This document shows positions 28,480 through 37,189 of a DNA stretch of 64,000 bases, one piece after another (positions within the stretch are counted from its first letter, which is position 1; every line of letters starts with the position of its first letter). A program made the position numbers and the translations under genes. The notes below the pieces were generated by a model. It was not told where the DNA came from. It made no database searches and was given only the letters and a program-made list of their open reading frames with translations. Origin of the DNA: Pantoea rodasii (lineage in GTDB: Bacteria > Pseudomonadota > Gammaproteobacteria > Enterobacterales > Enterobacteriaceae); NCBI RefSeq assembly GCF_002095465.1, contig NZ_MLFP01000086.1, positions 1 through 64,000 on the forward strand, given 5' to 3'.

Positions 28480-29676
28480 GTGATACGTGTTGAAATGCTC
28501 TCAACGGGCGATGAAGTGTTACATGGGCAGATAGTGGATACCAATGCCGCGTGGCTGGCGGATGTGTTGTTCCAGAACGGCTTGCCGATGACCAGCCGCA
28601 GTACCGTGGGTGACGCTATGTCCTCGTTGGTCGATGCGCTGCAGAGCCGCAGCCACATTGCTGATGTGTTGATTGTTAACGGTGGCCTCGGCCCAACCAG
28701 CGACGATCTCAGCGCGCTAGCGGCGGCCACTGCGTGCGGCACCGAATTAGTCATCCAGCAGGAATGGCTGGAGAAAATGGAAGCCTGGTTCGCCAGTAGG
28801 GGCCGCATCATGGCACCCAGCAACCGCAAACAAGCAGAAATCCCCGCCAATGCAGAACTGATTGATAACCCGGTAGGCACCGCATGTGGCTTCGCGCTGC
28901 AGCTCAACCGCTGCTGGATATTCTTCACGCCGGGCGTGCCGTCAGAATTCAAAGTGATGGTTGAGCAAGAGATCATTCCGCGTCTCAAAGCACGTTTTGA
29001 TTTACCCGAACCGCCGCTGTGTCTGCGCCTGACCACCTTTGGTCGCGGCGAGAGTGATATCGCCGCCGAACTGGAGCCATTGCCGTTGCCAGAAGGGGTG
29101 GTGATGGGGTATCGCTCTTCCATGCCGATCATCGAAATCAAACTCACCGGACCGGCCAGCCAGCGTGTGGCGATGGAACAAGCGTGGCAGCAAGTGAGAC
29201 TGCTGCTGGCCGAATGCACCATTTTCGAAGGCACGGAAGGCCTGCCTGCGCTGTTAGCCCGCGAATTACAGCAGCGTGGCTTCCGTCTGGCATTAAGCGA
29301 ACAGTTTACTGCGGGATTGTTGAACTGGCAGCTGGCGTCGGCAGAAGTGCCGCTGAGTGCTGCAGAAATTTTGCCACCGAACCGTGAAGACCTGGAAGCG
29401 CAGGTTGAACGGACGCGCGCGCTGGCCGCGCATCATGGCACGGTATTAGCCCTTTCTGTTGGCCATCTGGAGGAGGGTGAGGTGTCGATTGCATTGCACA
29501 CACCGGAAGCCAGTTGGGGCCAGCGCGTGAAATTCACGCATGGACGTCACAACGTCGAAACGCGGCAGAAAGTGGTGGCGATGATGGCGATGAACATGCT
29601 GCGCCGCTGGCTGCACGGCAGTGAAGTCAGTACCGGGCACGGCTGGATTGATGTGCTGGAAGCAGTGAAACTGTAG
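28480..29676 (+). CDS. yfaY: CinA-like protein YfaY
   Basis: A 398-residue CinA-family protein. The N-terminal molybdopterin-binding-like domain (about 3-170) has STGDEVLHGQIVDTNAAWLA and NGGLGPTSDDLS; the family catalyses ADP-ribose or CoA pyrophosphatase reactions. The C-terminal domain corresponds to the NMN deamidase PncC, but its catalytic Ser motif ESCTGG is changed to EQFTAG and much of the domain core is shortened, so deamidase activity is unlikely, as for E. coli YfaY. The start is GTG at 28480 after AAGGAG. It converges with yfaE. Confidence 0.92.
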   Translation: MIRVEMLSTGDEVLHGQIVDTNAAWLADVLFQNGLPMTSRSTVGDAMSSLVDALQSRSHIADVLIVNGGLGPTSDDLSALAAATACGTELVIQQEWLEKMEAWFASRGRIMAPSNRKQAEIPANAELIDNPVGTACGFALQLNRCWIFFTPGVPSEFKVMVEQEIIPRLKARFDLPEPPLCLRLTTFGRGESDIAAELEPLPLPEGVVMGYRSSMPIIEIKLTGPASQRVAMEQAWQQVRLLLAECTIFEGTEGLPALLARELQQRGFRLALSEQFTAGLLNWQLASAEVPLSAAEILPPNREDLEAQVERTRALAAHHGTVLALSVGHLEEGEVSIALHTPEASWGQRVKFTHGRHNVETRQKVVAMMAMNMLRRWLHGSEVSTGHGWIDVLEAVKL

Positions 29677-29684
29677 CGGCCAGA

Positions 29685-29734
29685 TTTATCGCGCGTGCCT
29701 GCAGCGGCGGGACCGCTGTAAGACGCGCAATAAA
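29685..29734. repeat. Large imperfect hairpin between yfaY and yfaE
   Basis: Nested complementary blocks TTTAT (29685-29689), GCGCGT (29691-29696) and GCAGCGG (29701-29707) face CCGCTGT (29713-29719), ACGCGC (29723-29728) and ATAAA (29730-29734). The two genes converge here, so it may act as a bidirectional terminator without a T tract, or be an intergenic repeat. The string CGCAATAAATTG at its right edge recurs at 36122-36133. Confidence 0.45.
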
Positions 29735-29758
29735 TTGCCCGGCTTCGGGGATTGACGC

Positions 29759-30019
29759 TTAAAACTCGATCTCAATCTCCCCTTTGGCGCGACAACAGCA
29801 GGGCAGAATCTCGCCCTTCTGAATAAACGCCAATGGGGTTTCCGCATAAGCCACTTCGCCTTTCAGCAAGCGCACGCGGCATGAACCGCAGTAGCCTTCA
29901 CGACACTGATACTCCACGCAGACATTGTGCGCTTCCAGTGCCGTCAGTAGATTGGGATGATCTTCTGCGCACTCCAGCCGGGAGCCGGAACTGCGCAGAA
30001 TAACAACTGAACGACTCAT
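29759..30019 (-). CDS. yfaE: 2Fe-2S ferredoxin YfaE, NrdB cofactor maintenance
   Basis: An 86-residue plant-type ferredoxin that delivers electrons to rebuild the diferric-tyrosyl radical cofactor of NrdB. Cluster ligands are visible in YQCREGYCGSCRVRL (three cysteines) and in EILPCCCRAKG. It starts 2 bp after the nrdB stop, so it belongs to the nrdAB-yfaE operon and is its last gene. Confidence 0.95.
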   Translation of the reverse strand: MSRSVVILRSSGSRLECAEDHPNLLTALEAHNVCVEYQCREGYCGSCRVRLLKGEVAYAETPLAFIQKGEILPCCCRAKGEIEIEF

Positions 30020-30021
30020 GC

Positions 30022-31152
30022 TTACAGCTGGAAGTCGTTAAAGTCGTCTTCGCCGACTTCAGCGTCAATCTGACCGACCAGATAAGAACTCACTTCCACT
30101 TCCTGCGGGGCGACCTGCACGTTGTCGGAAACCAGCCAGGAGTTAATCCATGGAATTGGGTTCGAACGGGTCTGGAACGGCAGATCCAGACCAACACCTT
30201 GCATGCGGATGTTGGTGATGTACTCGATGTACTGGCACAGAATGTCTTTGTTCAGACCGATCATTGAGCCACCGCTGAACAGATATTCTGCCCACTCTTT
30301 CTCTTGCTCGGCGGCTTTCTTGAACAGGTCATAACATTCATCACGGCACTCGGCAGCGATCTCTTTCATCTCTGGATCATCTTCACCGCTGCGCAGCAGG
30401 TTCAGCATATGCTGGGTGCCGGTCAGGTGCAGCGCTTCGTCACGGGCAATCAGCTTGATGATTTTAGCGTTACCTTCCATCAGCTCGCGCTCGGCAAAGG
30501 CAAATGAACAGGCAAAGCTCACGTAGAAGCGAATGGCTTCCAGCGCGTTCACACTCATCAGGCAGATATACAGCTGCTTTTTCAATGCGCGCAGATTGAC
30601 GGTAACCGTTTTGCCCGCCACTTCGTGCGTGCCTTCACCCAGCAGATGCCAGTAGCTGGTCATCTCGATCAGATCGTCGTAGTACTTCGAGATATCCTGC
30701 GCACGCGCCAGAATCTGCTCGTTCGTCACGATGTCATCAAACACCAGTGACGGATCGTTCACGATGTTACGAATGATGTGGGTGTAAGAGCGCGAGTGGA
30801 TGGTCTCGGAGAACGCCCAGGTCTCAATCCAGGTTTCGAGTTCTGGAATAGAGATCAGCGGCAGCAGCGCCACGTTCGGGCTACGGCCCTGAATGGAATC
30901 CAACAGCGTCTGATACTTCAGGTTGCTGATAAAGATGTGCTTCTCGTGATCCGGCAATGCCTGATAATCGATACGATCGCGTGACACGTCCACTTCTTCC
31001 GGACGCCAGAAGAAGGAGAGCTGCTTTTCAATCAGCTTTTCAAAGATGTCATATTTTTGCTGGTCGAAACGGGCAACGTTCACTGACTGGCCGAAGAACA
31101 TCGGTTCCAACAGCTGGTCATTTTTGTTCTGCGAGAATGTGGTGTAAGCCAT
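30022..31152 (-). CDS. nrdB: Class Ia ribonucleotide reductase beta subunit
   Basis: Radical-generating subunit of the aerobic ribonucleotide reductase, carrying the diiron-tyrosyl radical. From the ATG at 31152 the protein has 376 residues, the E. coli length, so numbering carries over: Asp84 in LLDSIQG, Glu115 and His118 in FSETIHSRSYTH, radical Tyr122 in the same stretch, and later ligands in ERELMEGN and ARDEALHLTG. The C-terminal tail that docks on NrdA ends EDDFNDFQL. An in-frame start 12 bases upstream is less likely. It lies 65 bp behind nrdA. Confidence 0.97.
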   Translation of the reverse strand: MAYTTFSQNKNDQLLEPMFFGQSVNVARFDQQKYDIFEKLIEKQLSFFWRPEEVDVSRDRIDYQALPDHEKHIFISNLKYQTLLDSIQGRSPNVALLPLISIPELETWIETWAFSETIHSRSYTHIIRNIVNDPSLVFDDIVTNEQILARAQDISKYYDDLIEMTSYWHLLGEGTHEVAGKTVTVNLRALKKQLYICLMSVNALEAIRFYVSFACSFAFAERELMEGNAKIIKLIARDEALHLTGTQHMLNLLRSGEDDPEMKEIAAECRDECYDLFKKAAEQEKEWAEYLFSGGSMIGLNKDILCQYIEYITNIRMQGVGLDLPFQTRSNPIPWINSWLVSDNVQVAPQEVEVSSYLVGQIDAEVGEDDFNDFQL

Positions 31153-31217
31153 GACTAAGTCCAAAAGTGATGAGGGCCGACCGTTGCCGGCCCTGACAAG
31201 ATGAGGTGTGCGAGTAA

Positions 31218-33503
31218 TTAAATCTTACACGCGCCGCTTTCGCAGCCATCATCCTGGATGGAAGGGGCCATATCGTCCTGCACATCTTCCGCACCGTCAC
31301 GGGTGTTTTGGTAGTACAGGGTTTTCACGCCAAACTTATAAGCGGTCAGCAGATCTTTTAACAGCTGTTTCATTGGCACTTTGCCATTGGCGAAACGGCC
31401 TGGATCGTAGTTGGTGTTCGACGAAATCGCCTGATCGATGAATTTCTGCATCACGCCAACCAGCTGCAAATAACCGTCGTTGGACGGCATTTCCCACAGC
31501 AGTTCGTACTGATCTTTCAAACGCTCATACTCCGGCACCACCTGACGCAGAATGCCGTCTTTAGAGGCTTTGATACTGATGTGGCCGCGCGGTGGCTCAA
31601 TACCGTTGGTGGCGTTTGAAATCTGTGAAGAGGTTTCAGACGGCATCAGTGCAGAGAGCGTAGAGTTGCGCAGGCCGTGCGTGGTAATGGACGCACGCAG
31701 ACCTTCCCAATCCAGATGCAGCGGCTCATTGCATACCGCATCGAGATCCTTTTTATAGGTATCGATCGGCAGAATGCCTTGCGCATAAGTGGTCTCATTG
31801 AACCACGGGCAAGCACCTTGCTCTTTCGCCAGCTCGTTCGAGGCTTTCAGCAAATAGTACTGAATCGCTTCGAAGGTTTTGTGCGTCAGGTTGTTGGCGC
31901 TGCCATCAGAGTAACGCACACCGTTTTTCGCCAGATAGTAAGCGTAGTTGATCACGCCAATACCCAGGGTACGACGGCCCATTGCGCCACGCTGTGCGGC
32001 TGGGATTGGATAATCCTGGTAATCCAGCAGCGCATCCAGTGCACGTACCGCCAGAATCGCCAGCTCTTCCAAATCGTCGAGGCTATCAATCGCACCGAGG
32101 TTGAACGCAGACAGCGTACACAGGGCGATTTCACCGCTATCACCGTTAACATCATCCAGTGGTTTGGTCGGCAGCGCGATTTCCAGGCACAGGTTAGACT
32201 GGCGTACAGGCGCGATAGACGGATCAAACGGGCTGTGGGTGTTGCAGTGATCGACGTTCTGGATGTAGATACGACCGGTAGAGGCACGTTCCTGCATCAT
32301 CAGTGAGAACAGCTCAACCGCTTTCACACGTTGCTTGCGGATGCTGTCGTCTTTCTCGTATTTGGTGTACAGACGCTCGAACTCGTCCTGATCGGCGAAG
32401 AACGCATCGTACAAGCCGGGCACGTCAGACGGGCTGAACAGGGTGATGTCCTCGCCTTTCAGCAGACGGGTGTACATCAGCTTGTTGAGTTGCACGCCGT
32501 AGTCCATATGACGCACGCGGTTACCTTCAACGCCACGGTTGTTTTTCAGGACCAGCAGGCTTTCCACTTCCAGATGCCACATTGGGTAGAACAGGGTGGC
32601 TGCACCGCCACGCACGCCGCCTTGTGAGCACGACTTCACCGCCGTCTGGAAATGCTTATAGAACGGGATACAACCGGTGTGGAAAGCTTCGCCGCCACGG
32701 ATCGGGCTGCCCAGCGCACGAATGCGACCGGCGTTGATACCGATACCGGCACGCTGTGAAACGTATTTCACGATAGCGCTGGAGGTGGCGTTGATGGAAT
32801 CAAGGCTGTCACCACACTCGATCAGGACGCATGAGCTGAACTGACGGGTTGGGGTACGCACGCCAGACATGATTGGCGTCGGCAGTGAGATCTTGAAGGT
32901 AGACACGGCATCATAGAAGCGACGCACGTAATCCATACGCGTTTCGCGCGGGTAACCAGAGAACAGGCACGCGGCGACCAGAATGTAGAGGAACTGCGCA
33001 CTCTCGTAGATCTCACCGCTAACACGGTTCTGCGCGAGGTATTTGCCTTCCAGCTGCTTCACGGCGGCGTAAGAGAAGTTCATGTCGCGCCAGTGGTCGA
33101 GGAACTCGTCCATCTGCTCGAACTCTTCAACGCTGTAGTCTTCCAGCAGATGGCGATCGTATTTACCCATCTCAACCATTTTCACGACCTGATCGTACAG
33201 CTTCGGCGGCTCAAACTGACCGTAGGCTTTTTTACGCAGGTGGAAGATGGCGAGGCGTGCAGCCAGGTACTGATAATCAGGCGCATCACGGGAGATCAGG
33301 TCTGCAGCGGCCTTGATGATGGTCTCATGGATATCAGATGTACGAATCCCATCGTAAAACTGAATGTGAGAACGCAGCTCAACCTGAGACACCGAGACAT
33401 TGTTCAGCCCTTCAGCTGCCCAATCGAGTACTCGGTGAATCTTATCGAGATCAATGCGTTCCTGGCGGCCATCGCGTTTAGTAACGAGCAGACTTTGGTT
33501 CAT
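31218..33503 (-). CDS. nrdA: Class Ia ribonucleotide reductase alpha subunit
   Basis: Catalytic subunit that reduces ribonucleoside diphosphates to deoxy forms. The 761-residue product has an N-terminal ATP cone (about 5-95), which gives dATP feedback control. Active-site cysteines lie in SSCVLIECGDS, NLCLEIALP (with the Asn and Glu of the site) and ALCTLSAFN. The radical-transfer Tyr pair is in KTLYYQNTRDG and the C-terminal shuttle cysteines in CESGACKI. Promoter-proximal gene of nrdA-nrdB-yfaE, with NrdR and DnaA sites about 90 bp upstream. Confidence 0.98.
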   Translation of the reverse strand: MNQSLLVTKRDGRQERIDLDKIHRVLDWAAEGLNNVSVSQVELRSHIQFYDGIRTSDIHETIIKAAADLISRDAPDYQYLAARLAIFHLRKKAYGQFEPPKLYDQVVKMVEMGKYDRHLLEDYSVEEFEQMDEFLDHWRDMNFSYAAVKQLEGKYLAQNRVSGEIYESAQFLYILVAACLFSGYPRETRMDYVRRFYDAVSTFKISLPTPIMSGVRTPTRQFSSCVLIECGDSLDSINATSSAIVKYVSQRAGIGINAGRIRALGSPIRGGEAFHTGCIPFYKHFQTAVKSCSQGGVRGGAATLFYPMWHLEVESLLVLKNNRGVEGNRVRHMDYGVQLNKLMYTRLLKGEDITLFSPSDVPGLYDAFFADQDEFERLYTKYEKDDSIRKQRVKAVELFSLMMQERASTGRIYIQNVDHCNTHSPFDPSIAPVRQSNLCLEIALPTKPLDDVNGDSGEIALCTLSAFNLGAIDSLDDLEELAILAVRALDALLDYQDYPIPAAQRGAMGRRTLGIGVINYAYYLAKNGVRYSDGSANNLTHKTFEAIQYYLLKASNELAKEQGACPWFNETTYAQGILPIDTYKKDLDAVCNEPLHLDWEGLRASITTHGLRNSTLSALMPSETSSQISNATNGIEPPRGHISIKASKDGILRQVVPEYERLKDQYELLWEMPSNDGYLQLVGVMQKFIDQAISSNTNYDPGRFANGKVPMKQLLKDLLTAYKFGVKTLYYQNTRDGAEDVQDDMAPSIQDDGCESGACKI

Positions 33504-33591
33504 GTCGCGTGTTTACCTGTCCATCAAAAAAGAGAGTTATCCCCCAGCTATGCACAAGGTTTTTACACAAGCCGCTCGTTGTGAGTAAGCC

Positions 33592-33600
33592 TGTGGATAA
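33592..33600 (-). promoter_or_regulatory. DnaA box upstream of nrdA
   Basis: TGTGGATAA is the exact complement of the consensus DnaA box TTATCCACA. It lies 89 bp upstream of nrdA and abuts a NrdR-like box. A weaker 8-of-9 match, CTATGCACA, lies at 33548-33556. DnaA control of nrdAB is established in E. coli. Confidence 0.75.
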
Positions 33601-33647
33601 ACACTATATATAGGGGGTGCGGGAAGTTTGAACAACAATATGGTGAG
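33601..33647 (-). promoter_or_regulatory. Pair of NrdR boxes upstream of nrdA
   Basis: ACACTATATATAGGGG (33601-33616) fits the NrdR consensus acaCwAtATaTwgtgt well in its left half and centre. A second, weaker box ACAACAATATGGTGAG (33632-33647) lies 31 bp further, three helical turns, the spacing expected for NrdR box pairs. NrdR is the ATP/dATP-sensing repressor of ribonucleotide reductase genes. Confidence 0.7.
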
Positions 33648-33970
33648 TATTTTAGCTAGCAATCTCTTCTTAACAAGAGTTGATTTTCAGTGAGAATTGC
33701 GTCCTGGGGGGTGGCGAAAATCCTGGATCCCCATTCCGTAAGGCCTGCAACTCGTGTCAACGGCAAAGCAGTTTTTTTTCATAATTTGATCGAGCGCGTG
33801 TTTATTGCTCAACCTCCCCAACGCAAGATTTTTCTTAGGTCAAAAAAGCCCTGACAAGGCCGCCAGTAGCGAACTTATCTAAAATTGCTTATGAATTTTT
33901 TGTGACCAATGCAGCCTACAAAAAAGGCGGGTACGCGTCTAAAAGGAAATTGATCTGGATAGCCGCAGGA
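33648..33970. other. Gap between nrdA promoter and lsrK
   Basis: About 320 bases with no ORF supported by codon pattern or ribosome-binding site. It lies behind lsrK, which ends at 33971, and upstream of the nrdA control sites. A CCTGACAAGG-type imperfect hairpin occurs near 33851, but no strong terminator is visible for either strand. Confidence 0.4.
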
Positions 33971-35542
33971 TTACAAACCGGGGGCTTTCCACATCGAGGT
34001 AGTTAACCCACTGTCCACCAAGGTCAATTGGTCGGCATACACTTGCTGCCAGCGGGCTTTTTGCTGCAGATAAAGCTGATGATGTTCTGCATTAGGCTGG
34101 AATTCTCGATCCCAGCGCACCAGATTGCGTCCAGTCTCGCTGAGATTGTCATACACACCGGCGGCAACGCCTGCTGCGATAGCGCAACCCAGTGCGGTGG
34201 CTTCTTTCACCTGCGGCACTTTCACCGTCAGGCCGGTGACATCGCTGAGAATCTGGCTCCACAGCTTGCCCTTGGCGCCACCGCCAGCAAACACCAGCTG
34301 CGTGGCACGCACACCGGAAAAAGTGGCCACCTGGTCGAGGTTACAGGCGGAGACAATCGCCGCATTCTCCTCCAGCGCACGAAACAGCGTTTGCTTGTTA
34401 CAGCGTTCAGCATCAATGGAAAGGTTTATAAAGGCGGGCGCGGCGTGATACCACTTATTAAAGTGCATGGCATCGGAAAACACCGGCATCACGCCCCAGG
34501 ATCCGGCAGGCACGCGCGCGGCCATCTCCTCCAGCAAGCTATAACAATCGACGCCGAGACGCTCCGCCAACAATTTCTCTTCTCCGCAGAAGGCATCGCG
34601 GAACCAGCGCATTGTCAGGCCAGTGAAGAAGCTGATCGCTTCCGCCTGCGCCATGCCGGGGATCACATGCGGATTCACCCGAATATTCATCTCAGGATCG
34701 ACCTGCGGATGCGGCAGATTCACCACCTGCTGCCAGAAGGTGCCACCCAGCACTGCAGTTTCGCCCGCGGTCACCACGCCTAACCCCAGCGTGCCCAACT
34801 GCACATCACCGCCGCCAATGCCCACTACGGTGCCTTGCGCCAGTCCACACTGGCGAGCGGCTTCGGCCGTAACATGCCCCAATGGCGTGCCAGTTTCGGC
34901 GACGGGTGAAAGAATGTCGCCGCGCAAACCTGCCATCTCCAGCAAATCAGGTCGCCAGTTACGGGTGTGTAAATCCAGCAAGCCGGTGGTGCCTGCATTG
35001 GAAGGATCCACCGCCAGTTCGCCACTCAGGCACTTTGCCAGCCAATCACTGATCATCGACAGCGTGGCCGCCTGGCGATAGATATCCGGTCGATGATGCG
35101 CCAGCCACAACAGACGTGGCATCGCACCCAGGGCCAGCGTTTGCCCGGAGCACTGGTAGATCTCACGCTCAAACTCACCGTGATGAATCTCTTTCAGTTC
35201 ACTCACTTCGCGACTGGCGCGCGCATCCACGTTGGCACAGGCCCAAATGGCTTCCCCCGCTTTGTTGTAAAGCACGATCCCTTCCCGCATTGAGCAGCAG
35301 GCCACGCCGCGAATCGCGCTGGCAGGCAGCTGCGCCTGTTGCAACACCTGACGGATGCACTGACAGGCAAGCGGCCAGTTCTGGTTCAGGTCAAACTCCA
35401 TCGAACCGGGCACATCGGGCAGGGCGAGATGCCGCCATTCAGCCTGCGCCACGGCAACTTGCTCACCCTGAAGATTGAAAATCACGGCGCGAATGCTGCC
35501 GGTGCCAGCGTCTAATGCCATCAGATGCGGGGCGTGTGTCAT
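33971..35542 (-). CDS. lsrK: Autoinducer-2 kinase LsrK
   Basis: FGGY-family kinase that phosphorylates the quorum-sensing molecule AI-2 (as DPD) in the cytoplasm, trapping it and creating the LsrR ligand. The 523-residue product has MALDAGTGSIRAVIF (N-terminal phosphate-binding), PGSMEFDLNQNW, GTTGLLDL, VGIGGGDVQLG, LGGTFWQQVVN and FAGGGAKGKLWSQIL, and ends LTTSMWKAPGL. It aligns with E. coli LsrK throughout. I chose the ATG at 35542, which has AGGAGG six bases upstream. No lsrR, lsrACDB or lsrF lies beside it; only lsrG, divergently. Confidence 0.94.
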   Translation of the reverse strand: MTHAPHLMALDAGTGSIRAVIFNLQGEQVAVAQAEWRHLALPDVPGSMEFDLNQNWPLACQCIRQVLQQAQLPASAIRGVACCSMREGIVLYNKAGEAIWACANVDARASREVSELKEIHHGEFEREIYQCSGQTLALGAMPRLLWLAHHRPDIYRQAATLSMISDWLAKCLSGELAVDPSNAGTTGLLDLHTRNWRPDLLEMAGLRGDILSPVAETGTPLGHVTAEAARQCGLAQGTVVGIGGGDVQLGTLGLGVVTAGETAVLGGTFWQQVVNLPHPQVDPEMNIRVNPHVIPGMAQAEAISFFTGLTMRWFRDAFCGEEKLLAERLGVDCYSLLEEMAARVPAGSWGVMPVFSDAMHFNKWYHAAPAFINLSIDAERCNKQTLFRALEENAAIVSACNLDQVATFSGVRATQLVFAGGGAKGKLWSQILSDVTGLTVKVPQVKEATALGCAIAAGVAAGVYDNLSETGRNLVRWDREFQPNAEHHQLYLQQKARWQQVYADQLTLVDSGLTTSMWKAPGL

Positions 35543-35753
35543 CACGAACCTCCTGTGAAAAACGGAACGAGTGCTCCACACCGACGGCCCAACGGGTGTT
35601 ACTGCAAAGATAGCTGTGCGCGTGGGTTTTCACCTCCAGATGAACGGCTTAGCCCACCGGGGAAAGTTTGAACTGTGATCGCTGCGAGAGTTTTATTAAA
35701 CAAGCTTTACCAGGATTGCCACTTTGCCAATCGCGATAAAAAAGGACATGCCG
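35543..35753. promoter_or_regulatory. Divergent lsrK / lsrG promoter region
   Basis: A 211-bp gap between lsrK (minus) and lsrG (plus) that must hold both promoters. I could not recognise a certain LsrR or CRP site. TGTGATCGCTGCGAGA at about 35673 has a good CRP left half only. Confidence 0.4.
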
Positions 35754-36044
35754 ATGGAAGTCACGCTGGTTGAAATCAACGTAAAACCCGACTGTATCGA
35801 CGAATTTCTGCGAGTCTTCAAGCTTAATCATTTAGGGGCGCTGGAGGAGCCGGGCAATCTGCGGTTTGATGTGTTGCAGGACAGCAGCGTGGCAACGCGC
35901 TTCTTTATTTATGAAGCTTACACCGATGAAGCCGCCGTGCTGGCGCACAAGAAAACACCGCATTACCTGGCGTGCGTTGAGGCGCTGGAAGCACTAATGA
36001 GCGAACCAAGAAAGAAAACCGCGTTTAAGGGGATTTTTCCGTAG
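35754..36044 (+). CDS. lsrG: (4S)-4-hydroxy-5-phosphonooxypentane-2,3-dione isomerase LsrG
   Basis: A 96-residue ABM-domain protein, the same length as E. coli LsrG, which isomerises phospho-AI-2 (P-DPD) towards degradation and so dampens Lsr signalling. Conserved segments are EVTLVEINVKPDCIDEFL, NHLGALEEPGNLRFDVLQD and FFIYEAYTDEAAV, ending RKKTAFKGIFP. The ATG at 35754 lies seven bases after AAAGGA and matches the family start; the ATG at 35748 is possible. It faces lsrK across 211 bp. Confidence 0.93.
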   Translation: MEVTLVEINVKPDCIDEFLRVFKLNHLGALEEPGNLRFDVLQDSSVATRFFIYEAYTDEAAVLAHKKTPHYLACVEALEALMSEPRKKTAFKGIFP

Positions 36045-36463
36045 AGACGGAATGGACATCTCCGCACTATCGCGTATCAGCATGATGAGATGTTCTTAAA
36101 GCGGGTTAAAAGGAAGAAAAACGCAATAAATTGTGCCGCTGCATTAACTTAAAGACAGCGGCTGCGAGGGCAACCTAATGAAGCCAATGCATAACGCAAC
36201 GCCACTCAAAGCCATGACCAACGTTCATGGCCAGTAAAGCCCCGCCCGAAGAGCAAAGCGTCCGCCGCAGGGATGCGGCGGCCGATCTGCATGGATGCGT
36301 GTTTCCTTTGCGATCGGGCGGGGCTTGACTGGACGACGCGCCGTCCCCGCAGCCATCCTGCGCCGTCCCCGCAGCTGATTCCACCGCGAAACATTCCAAT
36401 CTCACCGCAAGCACTAGCCGATCTCGCAGCATCGACCCAACGCATTCCTACAGCAAACGCCCA
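36045..36463. other. Intergenic region lsrG / ubiG with repeats
   Basis: 419 bases without a gene. It contains the second copy of the structured repeat (36231-36332) and, just after it, two 16-bp direct repeats GCGCCGTCCCCGCAGC at 36338-36353 and 36360-36375, a 22-bp period. CGCAATAAATTG at 36122-36133 is shared with the hairpin near 29726. lsrG and ubiG converge here. Confidence 0.6.
36231..36332. repeat. Structured dispersed repeat, copy 2
   Basis: Same architecture as 1-100. The outer stem is CCAGT plus AAGCCCCGCCCGA (36237-36249) with TCGGGCGGGGCTT (36314-36326) plus ACTGG. The second stem is GCAAAG (36253-36258) with CTTTGC (36306-36311), and the hairpin is CCGCCGC (36262-36268) with GCGGCGG (36275-36281). 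The core GGCCGATCTGCA and GGATGCGT is shared with copy 1, while stems differ in both arms together, so pairing is kept. Confidence 0.75.
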
Positions 36464-37189
36464 TCATTCCTGACGATACGTATGCACCATATAATTCACA
36501 TCAACGCCACGTCCCAGACGGAACTGATTGGTCAGCGGATTATAATGCAAACCAATCATGCCCATCTCACGCAGCGGCGTCTCATCAACCCAATTCAGCA
36601 GCTCCGCCGGACGGATAAACTTCTTCACGTCATGCGTACCGCGCGGCACCATGCGCATCACATACTCGGCGCCAAACACCGCCAGCAACCACGCTTTTGG
36701 ATTACGGTTAATGGTCGAGAAAAACACTTCGCCGCCCGGTTTCACCAACTGCGCGCAAGCCAACACCACAGAACGCGGATCCGGCACGTGCTCCAGCATC
36801 TCCATGCACGTCACCACGTCATAAAGCCCGGCGTGACTCACAGCATGATCTTCAACGGTCTGCTGCACATAGTGCACGCTCACACCGCTCTCCAGCGCAT
36901 GCAACCGCGCCACTTCCAGCGGTTCGGCGCCCATATCCAATCCGGTCACCTCAGCGCCTTCACGCGCCATGCTTTCCGCCAAGATACCGCCGCCGCAGCC
37001 CACATCCAGCACCTTCTTACCAAACAGACCATGACTGTGCTGGGCAATCCAGCCAAGACGCAGGGGATTGATGCGGTGTAACGGCTTAAATTCACCTTCT
37101 AAATCCCACCAACGCGATGCGACCGCTTCAAACTTGGCAATCTCAGCGTGGTCGACGTTTTGGCGGCTTTCCTGCGGTTGTTCACTCAT
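36464..37189 (-). CDS. ubiG: Ubiquinone biosynthesis O-methyltransferase UbiG
   Basis: S-adenosylmethionine-dependent methyltransferase performing both O-methylation steps of ubiquinone synthesis. The 241-residue product has the SAM motif I VLDVGCGGGILAESMA, motif II VTCMEMLEHVPDP and post-motif VKPGGEVFFSTINRNP. The N-terminal NVDHAEIAKFEAVASRWWD is typical of UbiG, as is the membrane-binding insert KAWLLAVFGAEYVMRMVPRG. It is divergent from gyrA, as in E. coli, with 177 bp between them. Confidence 0.97.
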   Translation of the reverse strand: MSEQPQESRQNVDHAEIAKFEAVASRWWDLEGEFKPLHRINPLRLGWIAQHSHGLFGKKVLDVGCGGGILAESMAREGAEVTGLDMGAEPLEVARLHALESGVSVHYVQQTVEDHAVSHAGLYDVVTCMEMLEHVPDPRSVVLACAQLVKPGGEVFFSTINRNPKAWLLAVFGAEYVMRMVPRGTHDVKKFIRPAELLNWVDETPLREMGMIGLHYNPLTNQFRLGRGVDVNYMVHTYRQE

